Positions 62,274 to 64,000 of a DNA stretch of 64,000 nt are shown one piece after another (position 1 is the first letter of the stretch; every line of letters starts with the position of its first letter). The position numbers and the translations under genes were made by a program. Source of the stretch: Spirochaetota bacterium. Its GTDB lineage: Bacteria > Spirochaetota > UBA4802 > UBA5550. Below the pieces are notes generated by a model, which saw only the letters and a list, made by a program, of their open reading frames with translations, had not been told where the DNA came from and searched no databases. The stretch lies in contig JAGNKX010000023.1 of assembly GCA_017999915.1 (NCBI GenBank), positions 1 to 64,000 of the forward strand. The letters are read 5' to 3'.

Positions 62274-62552
62274 ATGTACGAGATGAACGAAATATTAGTG
62301 ATGACATTCTGCATCATCGGCCTCATAATCATTCTCTATCTTCACAAGAAGAGATACATACCCTTCATGCCGCTACTTCTTACCGCCTATTGCTGCATCA
62401 CGGCAAGTAATATCTTCTCCGTTATTGAAGGGTTTTTGCTCTATAATGTTTTTAATCTGCTGGAGCATCTGTCATATCTTGCAGGCGGTTTCTTCATGCT
62501 TGCAGGAATTATCCATTACCGGAAACAGGAAATTCCGTGGAACAGATCATAA
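62274..62552 (+). CDS. Small three-helix membrane protein
   Basis: 92 residues with three hydrophobic helices (about 4-24, 28-50 and 63-82). It starts at ATG 62274 and overlaps the histidine kinase start by 16 bp, so the two are co-translated. It resembles the N-terminal transmembrane part that other kinases carry fused, and may act as the kinase's membrane sensor. Unknown family. Confidence 0.65.
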   Translation: MYEMNEILVMTFCIIGLIIILYLHKKRYIPFMPLLLTAYCCITASNIFSVIEGFLLYNVFNLLEHLSYLAGGFFMLAGIIHYRKQEIPWNRS

Positions 62553-63469
62553 CAGTTATAGACGCCATGGCGTTAGTTTTATTCATGGCGACGTTCGCAA
62601 TTGCCGTAATAAAAACAATCAAGGGTTTATTTTCCGTTGATACAGGGATTTTTTTATCCATAACGGTCGTCATAATGATGTTCATCATGTCTTCCAATGT
62701 GCTGAAGCATTCGGGCATAACGGAAATGTTTGAATACTTCGAAGACCATTTCGAAATGCTGGTGCCCCTGTTCGTCGTGATAGCCCTCAATTCGATCCGC
62801 CTCCATGCCGACATTGAGCGCCAAGCGCGCAACGAACGCGATTTGAATGCGATGCTCGAAGAGAGAAACGAGCTTCTGAAAGAGATCCATCACCGTGTAA
62901 AAAACAACCTCCAGGTCGTCATCAGCCTGGTCGACCTCCGGCGGCGCCAGCCCGATATCGACGAGAAGCTGGAAAAGGTCCTCATGGTCACCGAAAACAG
63001 GATATATTCGATGTCCGCGGTGCACGAGACGATCTACCAGGCGAGCGCTTATTCCAACATTCCCGCCGGCGGGTTCATACGGACCATTGCCTCCCAGGCC
63101 GCGCAATGCTTCAGGGGAAGTGGAAATAGCGGCATCACCATGAGGTATTCCATAGATGACGGTATCACCGTGCGCCTGGAGGTCGCGGTGCCACTGGGAC
63201 TTATCGTCAACGAGCTCGTATCAAACGCGCTGCGCCACGCCTTCGATGGCCGCGACAAGGGCACGATTACCGTCACACTCGCCCGCGACGGCGCCATGGT
63301 GCTGCTCGAAGTGAGGGATGACGGCATCGGCTTGAAGGCCCCCGGGAATGCCGGGGACGAGACCACCCTCGGCACGGTCCTCATCAGGAACCTGGCGGGC
63401 CAGATACACGGCACCGTGGCGACGACCGTCAACGGGGGCACGGCAATCGCGGTCAGCTTTCCCAGTTGA
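62537..63469 (+). CDS. Membrane histidine kinase (HisKA_2 type)
   Basis: 310 residues from GTG 62537 (ACAGGA upstream). Two to three N-terminal helices (about 8-27, 37-54 and 74-88) then HisKA_2 with the phospho-acceptor histidine in KEIHHRVKNNLQVV (about 117-118) and an HATPase with VNELVSNALRHAFDG and VRDDGIGL. Kinases of this type often signal to PdtaR-like or PhyR-like regulators. No cognate regulator is in the window. It is paired with the upstream small membrane protein. Confidence 0.87.
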   Translation: MEQIITVIDAMALVLFMATFAIAVIKTIKGLFSVDTGIFLSITVVIMMFIMSSNVLKHSGITEMFEYFEDHFEMLVPLFVVIALNSIRLHADIERQARNERDLNAMLEERNELLKEIHHRVKNNLQVVISLVDLRRRQPDIDEKLEKVLMVTENRIYSMSAVHETIYQASAYSNIPAGGFIRTIASQAAQCFRGSGNSGITMRYSIDDGITVRLEVAVPLGLIVNELVSNALRHAFDGRDKGTITVTLARDGAMVLLEVRDDGIGLKAPGNAGDETTLGTVLIRNLAGQIHGTVATTVNGGTAIAVSFPS

Positions 63470-63475
63470 TGTCGG

Positions 63476-63955
63476 TTACTTCAGCGAGAGTCTCCGGTGA
63501 ACGATCACCAGGACGAGGATGGCAATGGGGACGACAACGTCCCCCATGACAAGGAACGCCCCGGCGTTGTACTCCGCGAGGTTCCCTTTCATCACGATCC
63601 CCCTGATGTGGACGCAGGCGGCGCCGAGGAGAAACAGGGCGAAGCCAATGGCCGTGGCCAGCCAGAAATCACCCCTGAAGCGCAGCGAGCAGAGGCCGAG
63701 GATCCCGAAGGCCAGGTTGGCCGCCGCCACCTCGAGCTGGAAGGGACTCCCCGGCTGCCAACCGATCCGGGCCGCCACCTGGTCCGCCATGAAGGCGTGG
63801 CCCGTGAATGCGAAGAGGCACCCCAGGCCAACGTTGACAACGATCGCCCAGAGGGTTATCGTTTCGAGAATATCAGCGATGCCCCTTTTCTTTTTGATGA
63901 GGATGGTCCCCGCGGCCAGGATTGCCGTGAGGAGGAGAAAGATTATTGAGATCAT
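63476..63955 (-). CDS. Four-helix membrane protein (DUF6790-like)
   Basis: 159 residues with four hydrophobic helices (about 2-20, 31-54, 73-115 as two, and 133-153). The conserved FAFTGHAFMADQVAARIGW and SPFQLEVAAANLAFGILG are typical of DUF6790 membrane proteins. Function unknown. CGGAG before ATG 63955. It converges with the histidine kinase, with a 6-bp gap. Confidence 0.7.
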   Translation of the reverse strand: MISIIFLLLTAILAAGTILIKKKRGIADILETITLWAIVVNVGLGCLFAFTGHAFMADQVAARIGWQPGSPFQLEVAAANLAFGILGLCSLRFRGDFWLATAIGFALFLLGAACVHIRGIVMKGNLAEYNAGAFLVMGDVVVPIAILVLVIVHRRLSLK

Positions 63956-64000
63956 GGAGTCTCCGGGGTTGATTACTGATTCTGCATACTAATTGCTGGT

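Overview
This 64 kb window is chromosomal sequence from a Gram-negative, strictly anaerobic or fermentative bacterium. Lipoprotein signals, a PlsB-type acyltransferase, chemotaxis genes, rubrerythrin, ferredoxin-coupled oxidoreductases, a tungsten-type aldehyde oxidoreductase and a selenocysteine formate dehydrogenase all point that way. The gene mix (class III fructose-bisphosphatase, STAS/anti-sigma pairs, many two-component systems) would fit a Spirochaetota or Desulfobacterota-like lineage. The sequence alone does not settle this.

Layout. (1) 1-130: the end of an IS element, probably IS481-like. (2) 219-5265, minus strand: an acyl-CoA energy operon made of a CoA-transferase fused to a GNAT domain, an ADP-forming acyl-CoA synthetase, and a DRTGG/BioD-like regulator. 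(3) 5633-14517, minus: two-component systems, with an acyl-CoA ligase between a PAS histidine kinase and a NarL-type regulator. (4) 14724-15868, plus: an IscU/NifU-like scaffold and a CBS-pair protein. (5) 16168-27450, minus: the most notable block. A regulatory cassette (DRTGG, HATPase, DRTGG, PHP, HATPase) precedes NuoE-like, thioredoxin-like ferredoxin and NuoF-GltD fusion subunits, then a NuoG-like formate dehydrogenase and an OFA-family transporter. The dehydrogenase is read through an in-frame TGA (selenocysteine) followed at once by a SECIS-like hairpin. (6) 27718-31324: rubrerythrin, then NfnA and NfnB. (7) 31418-39014: envelope proteins, a decayed gene fragment, a cysteine-rich ferredoxin, a lipase-like exported protein, and an ACT/UPF0210 pair. 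(8) 39042-44628, minus: a PanE-like reductase, an acetoacetate-decarboxylase-like protein with two palindromic operators, a TetR regulator, a long-chain acyl-CoA ligase and a GNAT. (9) 44990-53356, plus: a degenerate calcineurin-like lipoprotein, class III FBPase, then MoaD-like, AOR, a metal-ligand-less Fe-ADH paralogue, an SCP2-like protein and a normal Fe-ADH. (10) 53534-63955: PlsB, partner-switching proteins around tRNA-Pro, GpmI, a chemoreceptor and a membrane histidine kinase.

How it fits together. Formate oxidation (17.5-24.3 kb) and NfnAB (28.9-31.3 kb) would exchange electrons among formate, ferredoxin, NAD and NADP. AOR plus Fe-ADH would interconvert acids, aldehydes and alcohols using the same ferredoxin/NAD(P)H pools. 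Acyl-CoA ligases, CoA-transferase and ADP-forming synthetase would link acids to CoA esters and ATP. The metabolic wiring is inferred from protein families. The TGA codon, hairpins, operators, fusions and lost residues are read directly from the sequence.
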